Assembly (NCBI RefSeq): GCF_001653235.2
Contig: NW_019154050.1
Location: forward strand, 459,207-523,206
Direction of reading: 5' to 3'
Source of the DNA: Pochonia chlamydosporia 170
Taxonomy: Eukaryota; Ascomycota; Sordariomycetes; Hypocreales; Clavicipitaceae
DNA: 64,000 bases
In this document: positions 1 to 12,400 of the stretch, piece after piece
Layout of the letters: each line of letters opens with the position of its first letter
Position numbering within the stretch: position 1 is the stretch's first letter
Position numbers and translations under genes: made by a program
Notes under the pieces: model-generated
What the model was told of the DNA's origin: nothing
Databases searched by the model: none
What the model saw: the letters and a program-made list of their open reading frames with translations, nothing else

Positions 1-176
1 CGTAGAAAGTATGCCGCACAATACTGAGAAGTTGTGCCATGGACAATGACTTTCAGGCAAGCGGACATGAGAGGCATATGAGTACACCGCAAGTCGCTTG
101 CTTTAGCAGCCCTCCTTGATAAATAATTAGACTGACGAATATTCTACACAGATTCCAACATTGTGGAAAGTCTCCA

Positions 177-521
177 ATGGTCTGCCTTTACTCAAATTGC
201 GATGCCGAGCCATTCGGTACGGACATTGCACTCAATCAACATTATGTGCGTACGCACCTGAGTCAGCGTCGTCATCGAAGTAAGGGGAGGGTCTTCTGCG
301 ATTACAACGATTGTGACCGCAGATCAAGTCCCTTTGAACGTCTTGATGGGCTGCGAAGCCATTTAAGGGCAGCGCACAAGGAATCCATAGCTTTGATTGC
401 TGGCCACGTTGATGACCCAGCAACAGAAGGCCGAATGATACCCAGCAGAGTATCCATTGTTACTGAGTGTCACGGGCTACGCCCGGTATCTGAGACCTGG
501 CTCTGCCAGGTCTGTAATTAG
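177..521 (+). CDS. small C2H2 zinc-finger protein or gene fragment
   Basis: A 114-codon ORF from an ATG with two finger-like blocks: C3-x4-C8 with H22-x4-H27, and C41-x4-C46 with H62-x4-H67. It ends shortly after a further C-x2-C pair, as if a third finger were cut off. The spacing resembles the irregular C2H2 fingers of fungal nucleic-acid-binding proteins. No partner gene is visible, and a decayed retroelement starts less than 200 bp downstream. It may be a 3'-truncated remnant of a larger finger protein or one exon of a gene whose other exons I cannot place. Function unknown. Confidence 0.35.
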   Translation: MVCLYSNCDAEPFGTDIALNQHYVRTHLSQRRHRSKGRVFCDYNDCDRRSSPFERLDGLRSHLRAAHKESIALIAGHVDDPATEGRMIPSRVSIVTECHGLRPVSETWLCQVCN

Positions 522-706
522 GTTATTTCACTTAGTCTCAACGACTACTTGACCACGAGCTCGAGGGCGAGCCTCGAGCTCTGATCTTTCCATTCTCCTT
601 AGTTTTAGATAGACAGTATGAAGGCACCCCTGTGTTGAACAAACTTGGGCTAAGCCCGTCACAGTCGGAAGCCGAGGGATGAGACGAACGGCCGGCGGTG
701 TGGTAC

Positions 707-3295
707 ATGCGGCAAGTCCGGGCACAACGCGCGCACTTGCCAAATCATCGGACGGCGTCTAATGAGGAACAAGCGGAAGAGTTGCTCGCAACCTTCTTTC
801 CACCTCTCCCGGACGACATTGAGGAGGAGGGAGATCGACCCCAACGAGCTCCGGTGCCCATGCCGGACCTCACCATGGAAGAAATAGAACGGCGACTGCT
901 CGCTGCCAAATCATGGAAGGCACCAGGCGAGGATGGACTACCTGTCATAGTCTGGAAGAAGGTGTGGCCAGTTGTGAAATATAGAGTCCTGGCGTTGATC
1001 CGAGCGTCATTGGAGGGAGGAATGCTACCTGACCAATGGCGACACGCAAAAATCATACCCTTGAAGAAACCTGACAAACCCGAGTACACCCTCGCGGAAG
1101 CGTGGAGGCCAATATCGTTGTTGTCGACGCTTGGCAAGGTGCTGGAAGCCGTACTCGCGGAAAGATTATCTCACGCGGTCGAGACATACGGCCTGCTGCC
1201 TACGAACCACTTCGGGGGACGTAAGCAACGCTCGGCAGAGCAAGCCTTGATGCTCCTGCAAGAGCAAGTATATGCGGCCTGGAGAGGACGTCGGGTGCTC
1301 AGTCTGATCAACTTCGGCGTCAAAGGAGCATATAATGGGGTCTGTAAAGAGAGACTAATTCAAAGAATGAGAGCCAGAGGAATACCAGAGAAGCTGCTGA
1401 GATGGATCGAAGCTTTTTGCTCGAACCGCACGGCCGCGATTATGGTGAACGGGCAGTGCTCCGACACTCGAGCGTTACCACAATCGGGCCTCCCGCAAGG
1501 CTCACCGCTCTCCCCAATTGCTTACTTGTTCTTCAACGCAGACCTGGTTCAGCGACGGATCGATGCTAACGGAGGAGCCATAGCGTTTATTGACGACTTC
1601 ACGGCCTGGGTCACGGGCCCGACGGGTCACAGCAACCGCGCTGGCATTGCGTCAATCATAGAAAGTGCTATCGAGTGGGAGAAGAGAAGCGGAGCAACAT
1701 TCCAAGTGAATAAAACGAGCATCATCCATTTCACTTGCAGTGACCCAAAATTTGATAAGTTACCTGCTGTTGTCAAGGGACGCGAGGTCCAACCAAAAGA
1801 ATGCGTCAAGGTTTTAGGCGTTTGGATGGACTCCAAGCTTAAATACCGGCAACACATCGCATATGCGGCCTCGAAAGGGTTGGAGGCAGCGCTGGAACTC
1901 AAGAGATTAAAGGGCCTCTCGGCCACCACGGCGCGCCAACTGTTCACGGCGACAGTGGTTCCGACAGTGGACTATGCATCAAATGTATGGATGCATGCCT
2001 GCAAGGACAAGCTCATTGGACCAGTTAATCGTGTTCAGAGGACAGGGGCTCAAGCAATTGTTGGGACCTATCTTACAGTGGCCACAAGTGTTGCGGAAGC
2101 AGAAGCGCACATTGTCAGCGTGCATGAACGACTCTGGCGACGAGCAATCAAGGCGTGGATCGATATCCACACTCTCCCAGACACAAACCCGCTGCGGCGT
2201 GTCACATCGAGGATTCAGAGGTTCTACAGATCACGCAAGTCACCCTTCCATCAAGTGGCAAATCGGCTGAAAGACATTCCGCTGGACGAAATGGAGGACA
2301 TCAGACCATTCCCGTTGGCGCCCTGGATCAAGCGCGTGCAAACTCTCGTAGATGAAACAAAAGAGCGGACCACCGCTGGATGGAGTGTCAAGTTGGCAGT
2401 AAATAGCTCAGGACGGAATGGGGTGGTCGGTGTGTGTGGAGTGTTGCAAATACCTACATCAGCCCGAGGGAAATCAAAGCGTGAGGGCTTCTCTTTTACA
2501 CTCGGTCACAGAACGGAACAAAATCCATACTCGGGACAGCTGGCGGCAATGGCATATGCTCTGCGATCCCTACCGATGATTAGAGACCGTAATGTGGTGG
2601 TGATGACGAATAATAAAGCAGCCGTGCTGAGCCTTGGAAATCCACGCCAACAGTCAGGGCAGGAATATATGCCGTTGATTTACGAGGTAATAGAAAATCT
2701 ACTGGGGAAGGGTAATAGAGTGGCCATCGAATGGAGCCCGGTGAGCGACGACAATGAATTGGTGCTTCTTGCCAAGAGCAAAGCACGCGAGGCGACCAAG
2801 AGCGGGGCCGTGCCGGACAGACAGTTTCCGAGAATGCGGTCTACAACGCTGAACATTGAAAAACGGAAGCTGAAGAGAGAACGATGCATACCGGACAAGG
2901 TTGGTAAGCACTCCAAAAGGATAGATAAGGCTCTACCTGGAGATCACACCCGGCTGCTCTATGACGAACGCCCATGGGAGGAACGCAACGCTCTTGCCCA
3001 GCTGAGAACAGGCATGTCCGCGTTGAATAACTATCTGTGTCAAATCAAGCAATTAACGTCAGATTTGTGTGCTTGTGGCGCAGAAAGGGAGACGGTGGCA
3101 CACTTACTGTTTAGATGCAAACAATGGACATCTCACAGAAGAGAAATGCTTCAATGTACGGAGACAAATCGAGGAAACACTTCATTCTACCTAGGTGGCA
3201 AGTCACCGACGGATGGAACGAAGTGGGAACCAAATATGGCGGTCGTGCGCGCAACAATACGCTTTGTGAAGGCCACGGGTCGCCTTGGCAATTAA
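707..3295 (+). mobile_element. decayed non-LTR (LINE) retrotransposon, RT plus RNase H region
   Basis: One open frame of about 860 codons matches the second half of a LINE ORF2. It contains a reverse transcriptase with motif B (LPQGSPLSP) and motif C (FIDDF), an RNase H-like region, and a C-terminal CxC..H..C knuckle ([17 protein letters not shown]). There is no endonuclease domain and no ORF1; an in-frame stop lies at 680-682, so the copy is 5'-truncated. RT motif A reads NFGVKGAYN where the family has a catalytic Asp at the Gly position. The RNase H block reads NSSGRNG and SGQLAAM where Asp and Glu are usual. The element is therefore probably dead although the frame is open. The open frame continues 9 bp upstream to a GTG; the ATG used here is the first. 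Confidence 0.85.
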
Positions 3296-4847
3296 TAACC
3301 TCCCACACCTCACCCCCTATCCTCCATAACATCTCACTTATCTCCAAACACTAACCATCACCTCACGACATATCAAGCTGGCGCCGCTTCAGCTGCCGTA
3401 GATAGGATGTTGAACAACTTGGAGGAGTGGCTCCAAGCTAGCCTGCGGATAATAAATACCCAATGCGTGAGACCTCGTAGTAAGATAAGTGTTTAAAACG
3501 GCAAAGAGCAAGGAATAGATTGTTTTGCCGGAAGGGCTAGTATGAGACAAAGGCACGACTTCGGAACTAGTTATGTAACACAGATTGATAGTTGCCCTAT
3601 TGGAGGATGATGAGGATGAGGATGATATATTTAACGCCTTGGACCACACCTCCCGAGGGGTATAAAGGCGTGCAAGAGTCTACATAGTTACTCCAGCATC
3701 TGGATGTCCTGATAAGCTACGTACAGTCTGGGGAGACTAGATCAACGGTAGTCCACATCCCTTCCATACAGCTACATCATAGCCATTGCCCAAGATCCCT
3801 TCACACACTACATATCCGCAGGTTCAAGCCTCCCAGTTGGAAAACCCTGGCCACGGCCGGGACAAAAAACCAACCGGTTCAAGCAGCGTACATTGTGTCA
3901 AGTCCTCGTCCCTCCGCCGGTTGAGAGACTCGGAATCCCCTGGCCCGTCAATGACTCCTAAAAACTCCTTCCTCAAGCCCGGGTCCCTGATCCCGCGGTG
4001 TTGCAGTTCGTCCGGAGGTATAGCGCAGAGTCCTCTCTGAACTCTTGAAAAAGGTTTTAGTTAGACCGCAGTCATAGACTAGGTCGCCATCTGGTTTCCG
4101 TTCGTAGGCTTTGGGTCGACTTATGAAGACCTACGAGCCCATCTGCCGGCCAGGCTCCACGGCGGCGCGACGGGTATGGCGCTCGTGATATGCGCGTAGT
4201 ACAGCCCAAGGACTTCCTAGACTGTTCCTATCTTCATATTAGAGCAGTCTCGTTGGTCGCTTTGTTGTCGACGGCCCTTTGTCGAAGGGCCAGAGAATGT
4301 CGGCTTCCCTCACCGCTTGTTAGGGAGAAGATAGGGCGGGGATGGTTCCGCGGGCACCCCCGGCTGCAGTAACCAACACCAACCCAACACTCCACTAACA
4401 GTAGCGGATGAGCCAAAGAGGTTGTCGAAGGGAAGTTGTGCCCTATTGGAGGAGACTCCACCGGGCGTAATAAATTGTGTGTGTGTGTGTGTGTTGGTAG
4501 CCTCTGTGGACATCGAGTCCGCTTTATACGAAGCTACGCCACCTCTTTCTGAAGTTTTTTACTACTTCCATCTCATTTTGGCTTGTATGGCGATTTCTAC
4601 GGGGTCTTCGAACACCCCATCGCCGCTGCTATGATAGGCAATGAACAAACGAAGCGATATTGCACAAGGATATTTTCGCAATGCGGGATTTTACTTAGAG
4701 CAACCCTCCGGAAAAAAAAAAAAGCGGCGTTGTGACGAATGATATTAATTAGACAAGCCCTCCTGTACTCCGAAACAGGCAAGAACTGAGTGCATGTTAG
4801 GCATTCCCTCCACGAGGGCCTCCTCGAGTCACTTGCAGCCCGAGTTT
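3296..4847. other. intergenic region without recognisable gene
   Basis: Only short chance frames are present. The start should hold the 3' UTR of the LINE but no poly(A) tail is obvious. A TATAAA box near 3661 in a stretch of GAT repeats could belong to a solo LTR, but I found no paired TG..CA ends with a target duplication. A (GT)n microsatellite lies at 4477-4494. Confidence 0.5.
4477..4494. repeat. (GT)9 microsatellite
   Basis: Nine uninterrupted GT units in noncoding DNA. Confidence 0.95.
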
Positions 4848-5938
4848 CTAAATTCCATGAACGCTAGTATTGCTACTAGGGTCATCCCTAAGCTCGTAGC
4901 CACGATTCTCCAAACTAATTTGCTTTCTGTCCGCCGTCTTGAAGACGGGGCCTGGGTGTCCAAGCATCAATGCGTACACAGAAAGGAGAATGAGCCTGTG
5001 AATCATAGTTTAGCAAAGTCATCCGCAGGAAACGGTTTGATAACAAAAGACCCAGACTTACACTCCCTCGAGACCGATAAATAACCCTTCGTCGCGGACC
5101 ATGTACCCGCTGTACCCGTCGTGCAGCTCAGCAAGACGGTACGTGCAACGCATCGTGATGAGCAAAATAGCCAAGGACAGAAACGTAAAAAAGGTGTACA
5201 GTTTCCACCCGAGCTTTGTGCCGGCTGCATTTCCAGAGCGAAAGTAGCGGTACAAATAGTCTCCCATAAGACCACAGAAGGTGCAGATGGTGAAGACCTG
5301 GAATGAGAGGCCGGCCAGGGCGAGATTGACGCCTTGTTGGCTGGTTCCCTTGGAGGTCGTAGACAAGGCACCGCCGGCAGCTTGGATGACGAGCGAGAAG
5401 AAGTCGCAGGGTATAAAAAACCAGTAAAAGAAACTGGGACGGCAGCGCGAGAGGTTGGGTGAGAAGTATACGATGATCTTGGCTAATGTTATGTAGATTG
5501 CGGCGCAGAAGTAGACAGGTGTGGTGGTGACACAGGCTAACGGCATGTGTAAGTCAGAGTCTGAATGATATTAGTAGTCCACTTACTGATTTGAAGCATA
5601 AACGCCGAAAAGTTAAACGGGTTATAGTACATCATCACACGTCCTATATACCCCAAGATAGCAGACACACACCCAACAAGGATGCAGGCCATGAAGAACC
5701 AAGACTTCCATCTTATTCCCTGATAGAGGTGGATGCCGGCTGCAATGGCGAAGAGGATAATGAAGGCGATATTGACGGCTAAGGTTGGGCGGTAGCCATA
5801 GACCGAGTACTCAACGGGGCAGATGTCGAGAGTGCAGTTGCCCTTGGGCCCAAAGATGATGGTGCCGGGAGGAATCCCAGGAGGACTTCCTGGAAACTCT
5901 CCAGGCCCCGGTGGACCCTGGCCATGAGAAGAAGGCAT
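4848..5938 (-). CDS. RTA1-like lipid-translocating exporter family membrane protein
   Basis: Three exons (5938-5587, 5536-5062, 4995-4848) give 324 residues. Both introns (50 and 66 bp) have GTAAGT donors. A Pro/Gly-rich N-terminus and a short soluble head (CTLDICPVEYSVYGYRPTL) are followed by about seven hydrophobic segments. The family-typical stretches IQAAGGAL, RCTYRLAE and a final HPGPVF are present. RTA1 proteins are seven-helix fungal membrane proteins linked to resistance against lipophilic toxicants and to lipid translocation. The gene is divergent from the MFS transporter, 978 bp away, and that interval carries the motif shared by the cluster promoters. It may protect the producer or be a neighbour at the cluster edge. 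Family call is strong, cluster membership is inference. Confidence 0.88.
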
Positions 5939-6375
5939 TCCGTAGGTGAAGATAGAGTCAATTAAAATCCGACAAGATGAAGTTAACGCCGGTGTTAACT
6001 AAACAATAACACAAGCCCAACCTTTTAGGGCAGTTGCATGTGTTTTGTAGCTTTGATTGCCTGCTGTCACAAAGTCGCTTCTAGTTGGTTGACGCTAAAT
6101 TAGGCATAAAGGGACGACTAAGGCGCAAGGGCCTATACGATCTCACGATGTGGCATTAGCGTCCACGTTGTGGAAAAAAGGATGAAGGGGGTGAAATCTC
6201 GGGGAGGATCTCGGAAAGCCGTTGGCGAAATGATTTGAATCATGAGTTAGAACGTGGCTGACGGTGGTGGTCGTTTCTTTTCGGACAGTGACCGATTCTA
6301 GTCAACACGGTTGTCCGTGCCCGCCGCCTACGCAATTACGCAGGTGGGGGGGTTGCGTCAGCTTCAGCTGGATGC

Positions 6376-6385
6376 CGGCGACTTT
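6376..6385 (+). promoter_or_regulatory. candidate cluster cis-element, copy 1 (RTA1/MFS promoter)
   Basis: CGGCGACTTT, identical to copies in the PKS/glycosyltransferase and P450 promoters. It begins with CGG, the half-site bound by Zn2Cys6 regulators. It is 541 bp upstream of the MFS start and 438 bp upstream of the RTA1 start. Confidence 0.45.
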
Positions 6386-6515
6386 TCCGTGCGTCACCAA
6401 CCCTTGAGTGTACATAGCACGTAACGAAATGACAGCGCTGTGCAAGTTTACACGGCGACATTGGATAGCGCGAGACCTACGTCGTACTCGGTCGGTGCAT
6501 TACGTGGCTTGTCCA

Positions 6516-6526
6516 GCCGCGGCGAC
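6516..6526 (+). promoter_or_regulatory. second shared promoter motif, GCCGCGGCGAC
   Basis: This 11-mer is identical to 18348-18358 in the PKS/glycosyltransferase intergenic region and overlaps the CGGCGAC core of the other copies. The rest of the 5939-6916 interval shows no gene. Confidence 0.4.
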
Positions 6527-6916
6527 ATCTTGGTGGTTGGGGAGTCTGCCTGTGGTGAGTGGACAAGAATTGCCCAGTAAGTTGTTAACTTGCAATCTTT
6601 CTGGGATCCATTTGCAAGGCAGTGAACCATCGTAGCCCGTTTCACTGTATCAACACATATGTCTGTAAGGGATTCAGGAGTACGGGTCTGGTGATCCAAA
6701 CTCGCCGAAATGGATGATAATTGTACTACTATCACCAGGAAAGTAGCTGTCAATGGTAGCGGCCAAGTATACGTCCCTATTATCGGACTTGCGAAAGACA
6801 GCTAGCTACTGCATAGCACCGCCAGTTTTAGCTAATTGCAGCTACTTAATACCATGCAAAAACATGCAATGCTTTTTTGCGGTTTGACACATAGCTTCTG
6901 TTTGTCAAGAGCTGCT

Positions 6917-9132
6917 ATGTCTTGCGCAGAGGCCTCGGAAAACGCTCGACATGGCACAGACGACGCGGCGCCCGTTCTTGGCTTGACCGACGATAAACAT
7001 GGCAGTCTACCCACTGCTCATCTGAAGCCCATCCACGGATGGAGCCTATGGCTTACACTTACATGGTTTGCTGCAACTGTTCGAATTGTTTGCTGTTCAG
7101 TTAGCTGGCTACGAGGCTGACTGCAAGATGGGCAATAGTCTCTGTTCGGGCTTGTTCCTGTCTGCCCTAGAGACGAGCATTATTGCTACGGCCTTAGTAT
7201 CTATATCTTCGAGCCTTGGGGGCTTCGATAAGAGCAACTGGGTCGTGACTGCATATTTGATTACATACACGGGCAAGTAAAATGGAGTTGATGAATTCAT
7301 CAGTTTCGACCGACTTACGCGTTGTTTAGGTTTTCTAGTCGTTTGGGCCCGTGTAAGTGATCTCTTTGGCAGAAAGAGCACGTTTATTGTCTCGTTTGTC
7401 ATCTTCACGCTCTTCTCACTGGCTTGCGGCCTCAGCCAGACCATGGAACAGCTGTACGTCCGCAGTCCCTTTTAATGCTTCAAACGCCTTCGCGAATAAC
7501 AATCTACTATTTTACAGCATCCTATTTCGTTCGTTCCAAGGTATGGGCGGAGCGGGTCTGTATAGCCTTGCCATGGCAGTTATGACAGAAGTAACCCCGG
7601 TCGAATACGTTGGAATCGCGGTCGGCCTCATGAGCGCCATCTTTGGTGTGTCCAGCATCCTCGGCACAGTTTTGGGCGGCATCATTGTCAGTTCAACATC
7701 ATGGCGTTGGGTCTTTTTCCTAAAGTAAGACCCAAACTACGCACGATATCTTCGACGCTAATCGAATTCATCCAGTCTCCCACCCGGCATTACGAGTTTA
7801 ATTGTCGTCATTTTTATCTTTCCCGTAAATTCTGAACCGCTTCCAATTACTTGGCGCACCATCAAGGGCATCGACTTCTTCGGAGTGACGCTCTTTCTCA
7901 TCGGATGCGTTCCGCTCATTTTTGCCCTCGAGTCGGGTGGAATGCACTACGAGTGGAACGACGCGCCCATAATTGTGTCATTTACGCTCGGAGGCATCGG
8001 TCTGATCAGCTTTGCAATGTGGCAGTGGTATATTTCCAAGCGGTTTCAAAACAACTATCTGTTGCCCCTAGTTCCAGCATCTCTTGTGTCCCAACGGACA
8101 ACCGGATTCTCCATGCTGTATGTAAAATGAAGGACACGGTATTATCCCCAGCATTTCTTTACAGTGTCGGAGGAAACAAATATTGAAGTCAATCAACCTT
8201 GCAGCCTGGCAATATAAACTAACACGTCCTCCAGGGCTGCGTTCTTTACCGGCTTCCCTTTTATGGCAACCATCATCTTCCTGCCACAGCGGCTACAACT
8301 TCAAAACGGCCTAACTCCCATAAGGGCCGGTATCGACATGCTTCCCCTGCTACTGCTCTCAGCTACAGGTGCCGCAGTCTGTGGCATGGTAGCCGCAAGA
8401 TCCAAGATAGGAGGCATGGCTTGGTATTTATTAGTTGGCAGTCTTCCTCTACAAATGTTTGGTCTCGGACTTATGTCCACATTACCCAAGTCTGCTGGTC
8501 CCGTGCCTGCACAGCAATATGTTTTCCAGGTCTTTCTTGGACTCGGATTCGGTATTGCTCTAAGTAGTTTGGCGATCGTGGCTAGACTGGAGGTTAGCAA
8601 AGATGATATCAGTGAGTCACCATCAGCAATTTATAGCAGGCACGCACTCTGGCAACAAATTAACAATGTATTAGGTGTAGTAATGGGTGCCATCACTCAG
8701 GTCAGAGTCCTAGGTGGCCTAGTTGGTATTGCGATTGGACAAGCCGTCATATCTAGCCGAATTACATCCGAATTAGGGCCTGTACTGGGGCCAGATAGGC
8801 TTGCCGCGATTCTGCAATCCATCACCGCAATCCAAATGTTTCCATCAGACCTTGCCAACCTAGTAAGAGAGTCGTACGGACAGTCGTTTTCGTTGCAGCA
8901 TAAAGTAATGATTGGATTTGCGGCTGCGGCTCTTCTATCCTGCCTGGCCGCATGGAAACATAACTTCGAAAATATGCAAGAACTGGAGAAGAAGCGTGTT
9001 GAGAGAGAAATGCAGAGTAGCTGCACCGGTCTTTCACCTATGGTTGAGGTGCCGGCGCGATTAGAGGGTGATATTAGAGATTCTGGGTACGAATTGACAG
9101 ACCGAGGTATTCATGGAAGGATAAACCAGTAG
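6917..9132 (+). CDS. MFS drug:H+ antiporter, DHA2-type (14 TM) exporter
   Basis: Seven exons (6917-7065, 7139-7272, 7330-7453, 7518-7724, 7776-8117, 8235-8611, 8675-9132) give 596 residues. The soluble N-terminus ends in HLKPIHGWSLW. It is followed by LFLSALETSIIATAL, the SDLFGRKSTF loop of MFS motif A, GMGGAGLYSLAMAV, ILGTVLGGII and a late GAITQVRVLGGLVG helix, the order found in fungal toxin exporters. The start was chosen because it gives a usual N-terminus and its 73-bp first intron has a CTGAC branch site. Intron 2 uses a GC donor. The last intron (8612-8674) is a multiple of three, so retention would stay in frame. It lies 343 bp from the convergent PKS and is the likely exporter of its product. 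Confidence 0.9.
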
Positions 9133-9475
9133 CATTGGTCATGATGTCTATACTATATTTTCTACGTGCATAATACTACTGTATACCTGATACTTTGTGC
9201 AAATAGACCGCCTCTCTGAAGCAAATTTTCTTGTTGTTTTCTGTGTTTATCCTTTAAGCTAACATTAGTCTGACAAGCCCTCCAAGGCAAGGAAATCTCA
9301 ACCAAATTAGTCGAAATAAAGTAACTCACGTCTGGCCTAGCCTAGGGTCAGCCAACACATATAGCCGTTTACGTCGTAAAAGTTTACCGAGTGTGTACCT
9401 TAACTGCAAGTTTAAATTCGCGAATATCGTGCAATCATACCACATATATATATAAATTTAAAGTAAAGAGAACAT

Positions 9476-12400
9476 TTAATTTTGGGCTGCCTCAGCCAAA
9501 ACAGTCTCCGGCACAATCGGTGACGTTGCTGCCATCTTGGCGGCGAGCAAGCTGATGGAAGAATTGCTCAGCAAGTCAAAGACAGAGACATCCGCCTTGA
9601 TCTCGGCGTGGATCCAAGCGCGGAGTTCAACAGCCAAAAGACTATCGACACCGTAGCTGCTAACAGGTTTGCTGGCTTCGATATCCTCAGCCGGCATCAT
9701 AAGCGATTTGGCCAACTTGTGGACTAACCTATCGACAATGGTATCCGTGGCCTGCTCAAGGTTGGTGACACCAGCCAGTACAACACTCAAAGGCGTCTCT
9801 GTTTCGTCGCCGATATCTTGTGAAACCCGGTGTGTGTCGACACGCACAAGGTGAGAGAACTTGGCGTCTCTGAACCACCAGGGATACTTTTCCAGCCCCT
9901 GGGCCATCATACCTCCGGTGCCGAGACCGACAATAAGCTGTGGTGGCATGGGTACACCTGGTAAGCTCTGCCCCCGAACGGCTGCTTCCAAAATGCAGAG
10001 GAGCTCGCGCTCTCTGATTGCAAGAAAATTCCATGACTGAACATTGTCGTGGACGCGATTATCGGTAGTATCCTCCGCGAGGAATCCGATACCGAGGATC
10101 ATTCCCAAATCAAGGGAGCAGGCTGAAAGACCAAGGCGATGACGGTAGTGTGCGAGAGCGTCCTGGTACGAGTTACCTGCCGAGTAGTTACCCTGACCTC
10201 GGGAGCCGGCAATACCGACGGACGACGACAGGAGAATGAAAAAGTCTAGATCTTGTGGGAGATGCGCGTGAAGATTCCAACTGCCGTGAACCTTGGGCAC
10301 GATTGCTCCTTTGAACTGGTCCAGTGTCATGTTTTCGTAGATCTGTTGGAGTTAGCTTAGAGATTAGTCGACGTTGGCGTTGGGCAATTTATGATGAGCC
10401 AAACCCTCGGCCAGTGAACTGTACTTACGGCATCTTGCAAATTCATCGCTCCTTGGATTACGCCCCTAATCGCCGGCCACGACTCCCTTTGGCATCTATC
10501 AAATGCTTCGAGGAGAGCCTTGTCGTCACCGATATCACATGCCCATGCTTCGGCTCGGGCACCAAGCTTGGTAAGATTGGTGACTAGATCAACGACAGAT
10601 GCCTTAGCAGCGCCAGATCGTGAGAGAAGGAGAACGTTTCGTGCTCCTCTTTTCACCATCCAAGTTGCAATGTACCGTCCCAGACCACCACCACCACCAG
10701 GGAGGATATACGTAGCGTCCTCTCGGAAGCGGACTGGCGGCGCAGAAGCCGGGAGCATAGGGACGATATCGTCATTGTGAGCCTCCAGAACAATCTTGCC
10801 CATGTGTTTACCAGTCTGCATCATCCTAAACGCATCTTCCAAGCGGGAGAGGGGAATTACGTTGATTGGTGTCACTACCTTGGCAATCTTGTTGTTCAGA
10901 AGTTCAACAACTTCAGCGAACCCGCGAGCAGCAGTATCAATGTCCCAATGCAACAAATCGAGCATGTTAACAGAGTGGAAAGAAACATTACGGAGGAATG
11001 GCTCCATGTCCAACCCAGTGTTGCCCACAATGTCTCGTTGACCCAGTTCGACGAAACGGCCGAACCGGGCAATGACGCGCCATGAGGCACGGAGGGATTC
11101 GCCAGCCAGAGAGTTTAGCACAACATCGACACCACGTCCGTCGGTAAGTCGGAGGACGGCTTGGGAAAACTGCACGCAGTCACGGCTGTTGAACACATGA
11201 GCTTCTGGGATACCATAAGTCTCCAAGAGAAGCTGTTTCTTTGCTTCTGTGGATACAGTGGCAAAGACAGTGGCGCCGATGTGCTGGGCGAGGATGATTG
11301 CACCTTGTCCCACGCCACCGGCAGCACCGTGGATGAGGATGGATTCACCCTTGCGGAGTTTGGCAACGTTGGCGATGCAGTGGTGTGCGGTGCTGTAGAC
11401 GACCGGGATGGATGCGGCTGTGGTAAGATCCATGCCTTGGGGGACGAGCTGAACCATTGCAGCCGGGGCTCGTGCCAAGGTTTTGAAGGTTCCCAGCTTC
11501 CAAGTCATGACCGCATCTCCGGGAGAAAGATGGGTGACATTACTGCCGACGCAGCTGATGATACCAGAGCACTCGACTCCCAGGGCAGGCTGGGCCAACT
11601 GGCCCATCGCGACCATGACGTCCTTGAAGTTCAAGCCCATCGCCTTCACACTGATTTCGACCTCATCAGCAGCTAAGGGTTTGGCACTGTCATCATCATC
11701 CTCAAACCGGAGAGTGTCAAGCCGGCCGGGAGTTCCAACCCCAAGCTTCAGCGGTCGACCAGGCTGCTGAAACGATGTCAGCTCAGGCTTAGGAGCGGTA
11801 TGCAAAGTTAAAGCGACGTCATTGATATCATTCTCGAGAAGCACACGCTGGACCATGGGGTTACCATTTCGGATGGCATATTCCCAGTCTGGCGTTTCGC
11901 TGTCACCAGAATTGCTTCCGACGCTAAACACCGTGATAATGGCAGCGACACTCTCATCCTTGCTCAGGAGAGCACCATGCTCAACATCAAGCGTGGTCAA
12001 GTTGAGACCCATATTCTCCGATCGAATACTTCTTGCCATTCCCGTCATGAGGTTAGCCGAAGGGTTATTGCTGTCCTGAGTACCACCTCTCGTAACGTAA
12101 GTAATATCCTTGGTTGACAGAATGAGGCGCTTCAGAGAGTCCCAGTTCTCTTGGTTTATATCTGGAAGGAATCCTTGGTTAGAGGAAGCATCCACAAGGC
12201 ACAGACAAGACTTATTCTTGAGTTCTTCCAAAGCCATGGTGTCCGCCAGAGGCATCACATGAACTGTAGATCCAGACTTGACGAGCTCTTTGCTCAGCTT
12301 ATCCGCGCTGGCCGTAATGTCGGGGTCAGCGTTGGGCGGGAGAACAATGAGCGTTTCCTTGGGCATTGGGATCTCTTCAGTTATTGATGCACCGCTGACA

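Noticed and set aside
745..1137. 130-codon ORF antisense to the LINE
   Set aside because: Shadow of the reverse transcriptase frame.
3410..3780. Possible solo LTR with a TATAAA box
   Set aside because: No TG..CA pair with a matching 5-bp target duplication could be found.
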